A DNA stretch of 43,029 nt from Promethearchaeota archaeon (GTDB lineage: Archaea; Asgardarchaeota; Lokiarchaeia; Sigyniarchaeales; SOKP01), in assembly GCA_011364975.1 (NCBI GenBank), contig RDOE01000021.1, positions 1-43,029 on the forward strand, in the 5' to 3' direction. The translations under genes and the position numbers were made by a program. The stretch's first letter is position 1, and each line of letters starts with the position of its first letter. Positions 41,432 to 43,029 of the stretch are shown in pieces. A model generated the notes under the pieces. It was not told where the DNA came from and ran no database searches. It was given only the letters and a program-made list of their open reading frames with translations.

Positions 41432-41655
41432 TTTATATCCTTTTTTTTTGTAATTTTTATTTTAAATAGAATTGATAACTAAGCTAATTTATTTTAAAAT
41501 AATTAGTTATGTTTTTTTACTCACAATTTTATAAAAATCTTCTTAATTTATGGATTAAGTCCTATTGGATTTGTGGTTATTAGACAAATTTTTCACTTTA
41601 TATTACTGAAAACTATAACCTAAACTCTTTTAATTTGTAAATCGTTTTTTCACCT
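41432..41655. promoter_or_regulatory. Divergent control region of hydrogenase operon and hypED
   Basis: 224 bases between mvhG (minus) and hypE (plus), AT-rich. An inverted repeat ATAACTAA (41475-41482) / TTAGTTAT (41503-41510) encloses TTATTTT/AAAATAA pairs with a six-base bulge, so the whole element nearly self-pairs. T-rich sequence follows (41511-41518). It lies about 45-80 bases upstream of mvhG and is a candidate operator for H2- or metal-responsive control, or for co-regulating hyp and structural genes. No known operator is recognised. Confidence 0.4.
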
Positions 41656-42708
41656 ATGAGTATGAAAAAAGTGAGTTCGAGCGTTATTCGGTTAGCTCAT
41701 GGTGCGGGTGGTGTGTTACAAGAAGAATTAATTAATTTCATTACACGCAATATCACTTATAAGAGAGTGAATAAAGGAATTGGAGTAGAAGAATTGGATG
41801 ATGGCGCTACTATTCCTTTAGAAGATTATGATCAAGAAATTGTGGTTACGGCAGATGGTCATACAGTATATCCTATCTTTTTTCCTGGAGGTAATTTAGG
41901 GATTTTAAGTGTATGTGGTACGGTTAATGATTTAATCATGATGGGAGCCCAACCTTTAGCAATTACTTCTATCATAATCATTGAAGAGGGCTTTTCATTT
42001 GATTCTTTAGAAAAAATCGTGAATTCATTTAATTTCAAGGCTAAGGAAGCAAATATTGCTATAATTGCAGGAGATACTAAAATAATGCCAAGAGGAACAT
42101 TAAATGAAATAATCATGGCTACAACGGGGATCGGATTAAAAGATAAAAATATAAAAGTATTAGATAGCAATTGTCAAGTTGGAGATAAAATTATTATCAC
42201 GGGGAGTATCGCCGATCATGGTACTGCATTGATAGGTAGCCGTGAAGGCTTAAATATTGCGTCCGATCTAACCTCAGATGTAAACCTATTAACGGATATT
42301 TACGAAGTGTTAAAGCCAGAATTAGCAGAAAACATTATTCATGCGATGAAAGATCCTACACGAGGTGGAATTGCTGGAGCGTTAAATAATTGGGCAAGTA
42401 AATCGAATGTAAGTATTCAATTAATCGAAGAATCAATTCCAATTAAAAGGCAAGTTAGTGCTATTTGTGAAATGCTCGGTCTTGATCCATTTATGATTGC
42501 ATCAGAAGGAAGAGCTTTAATATCAGTAAATCCAAAGAATGTAAATGATATTTTAGAGAAAATACGCTCTACCAAAATGGGTAGAGATGCAGAAATCATT
42601 GGAGAAGTAAAAAAAGATAATCCTAAAAAGGTATTTTTGAAAACACTTGTTGGAGGAACTCGCTTTGTGGACATGCCCTTAGGAGAGCCTATCCCTAGAA
42701 TTTGTTAA
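41656..42708 (+). CDS. hypE: Hydrogenase expression/formation protein HypE
   Basis: 350 residues of the AIR-synthase (PurM) fold. VIRLAHGAGGVLQEELI opening, VTADGHTVYPIFFPGG, VCGTVNDLIMMGAQP, IAGDTKIMPRG, KDPTRGGIAGALNNWA and the C-terminal PIPRIC ending with the Cys that carries the thiocyanate group made from HypF-carbamoyl by ATP. HypE supplies the cyanide ligands to the HypC-HypD scaffold. Divergent from the hydrogenase operon, and followed by hypD after 60 bases on the same strand. Confidence 0.95.
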   Translation: MSMKKVSSSVIRLAHGAGGVLQEELINFITRNITYKRVNKGIGVEELDDGATIPLEDYDQEIVVTADGHTVYPIFFPGGNLGILSVCGTVNDLIMMGAQPLAITSIIIIEEGFSFDSLEKIVNSFNFKAKEANIAIIAGDTKIMPRGTLNEIIMATTGIGLKDKNIKVLDSNCQVGDKIIITGSIADHGTALIGSREGLNIASDLTSDVNLLTDIYEVLKPELAENIIHAMKDPTRGGIAGALNNWASKSNVSIQLIEESIPIKRQVSAICEMLGLDPFMIASEGRALISVNPKNVNDILEKIRSTKMGRDAEIIGEVKKDNPKKVFLKTLVGGTRFVDMPLGEPIPRIC

Positions 42709-42768
42709 AGTAGGATAAAATAATGATATTTTTGATAGAAAGAAAAAAGTTGGAGCTGATAAATTACC

Positions 42769-43029
42769 ATGGAAATTCTTGGAACTAAATACTTACGAAA
42801 TAAGGATTTCACAAATAAAGTAATAAAAGCTATAACTAAACTAACCCGTGAAATTAACAGAAAAATTAAATTGATGCATGTATGTGGTACTCATGAACAT
42901 ACTATATCCAAATATGGATTAAGGAGTTTATTACCAAAAGAGATCGAAATACTATCTGGTCCAGGTTGTCCTGTATGCGTATGCCCTGCTGCGGATATTG
43001 ATAAAGCAATAGAGCTAGGAAAGAGAAAG
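42769..43029 (+). CDS. hypD: Hydrogenase formation protein HypD, N-terminal part
   Basis: The first 87 residues, running off the right edge in frame. Contains HVCGTHEHTISKYGLRSLLP and LSGPGCPVCVCPA with the conserved cysteines (CGTH, GPGCPVC) that bind iron and handle ligand transfer with HypC. Start ATG at 42769 after CATGGAA context; 60 bases after hypE, so the two are probably co-transcribed. Full length elsewhere about 350 residues. Confidence 0.95.
   Translation, partial: MEILGTKYLRNKDFTNKVIKAITKLTREINRKIKLMHVCGTHEHTISKYGLRSLLPKEIEILSGPGCPVCVCPAADIDKAIELGKRK

Noticed and set aside
1..43029. CRISPR arrays, tRNA or rRNA genes, insertion sequences
   Set aside because: No regularly spaced repeats, no tRNA-like GC-rich cloverleaf blocks or rRNA cores and no transposase motifs were seen. 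A covariance search for tRNA and small RNAs was not possible.

Overview
The window reads as a low-GC chromosomal segment of an Asgard archaeon, most likely from the Lokiarchaeia/Promethearchaeota side. Two kinds of evidence support this. The first is a set of eukaryote-like signature proteins among ordinary archaeal genes: a Rab/Ras-like GTPase with an N-terminal longin-like domain, a Rag/Gtr-like GTPase with a probable C-terminal roadblock domain, a single-domain gelsolin-like protein and a long coiled-coil protein with HEAT-like repeats. The second is archaeal machinery and metabolism: UPF0147, ADP-forming acetyl-CoA synthetase, an Mvh/Vhu-Hdr hydrogenase, and TATA-type promoters with GGTGATC-type ribosome binding sites. 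The assignment rests on gene content only; there is no rRNA in the window.

Layout. 1-5.6 kb: tail of a membrane protein, macrodomain protein, long PEP synthase, UPF0147, longin-like/GTPase fusion. 5.6-9.2 kb: a BlaI-type repressor and M48/M56 protease pair facing a PLDc_N protein plus ABC exporter, then a gelsolin-like protein. 9.4-12 kb: TcmP, radical SAM and a winged-helix-like protein. 12-21 kb: HGSNAT-like membrane acyltransferase, a three-gene acetone carboxylase operon (acxABC), an Eis-like acetyltransferase and a GH32 fructosidase. 21-24 kb: small membrane proteins, including a tandemly duplicated gene with its promoter. 24-28 kb: a Pta-N-like P-loop/DRTGG protein beside ADP-forming acetyl-CoA synthetase, a cyclophilin and an extremely acidic small protein. 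28-36.9 kb: coiled-coil/HEAT protein, endonuclease V, CooC, HypC, Rag-like GTPase, Nudix hydrolase and unknowns. 37-43 kb: the hydrogenase-heterodisulfide reductase operon hdrB-hdrC-vhuU-mvhA-mvhG on the minus strand, divergent from hypE-hypD.

The main discovery is a short gene missed by normal ORF calling. The [NiFe] hydrogenase large subunit at 38799-40103 ends without its obligatory C-terminal CxxC metal-binding motif. The missing piece is encoded just downstream at 38608-38772 as a separate 54-residue VhuU-type peptide. There an in-frame TGA at 38692-38694 sits exactly where the first nickel-binding Cys belongs (D-C-U-L-S-C-A-A-H). This is best read as selenocysteine in a split NiFeSe hydrogenase. 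The intercistronic gap that follows, the largest in the operon, contains a strong stem-loop that is a candidate SECIS element.

Metabolically the genes suggest an anaerobe that moves electrons between H2, ferredoxin and thiol/disulfide carriers through Mvh-Hdr. It assembles the hydrogenase with HypC/D/E, matures CO dehydrogenase with CooC, makes ATP from acetyl-CoA (ADP-forming synthetase), runs gluconeogenesis through PEP synthase, and may carboxylate acetone or a related ketone. hdrA and mvhD are not in the window.
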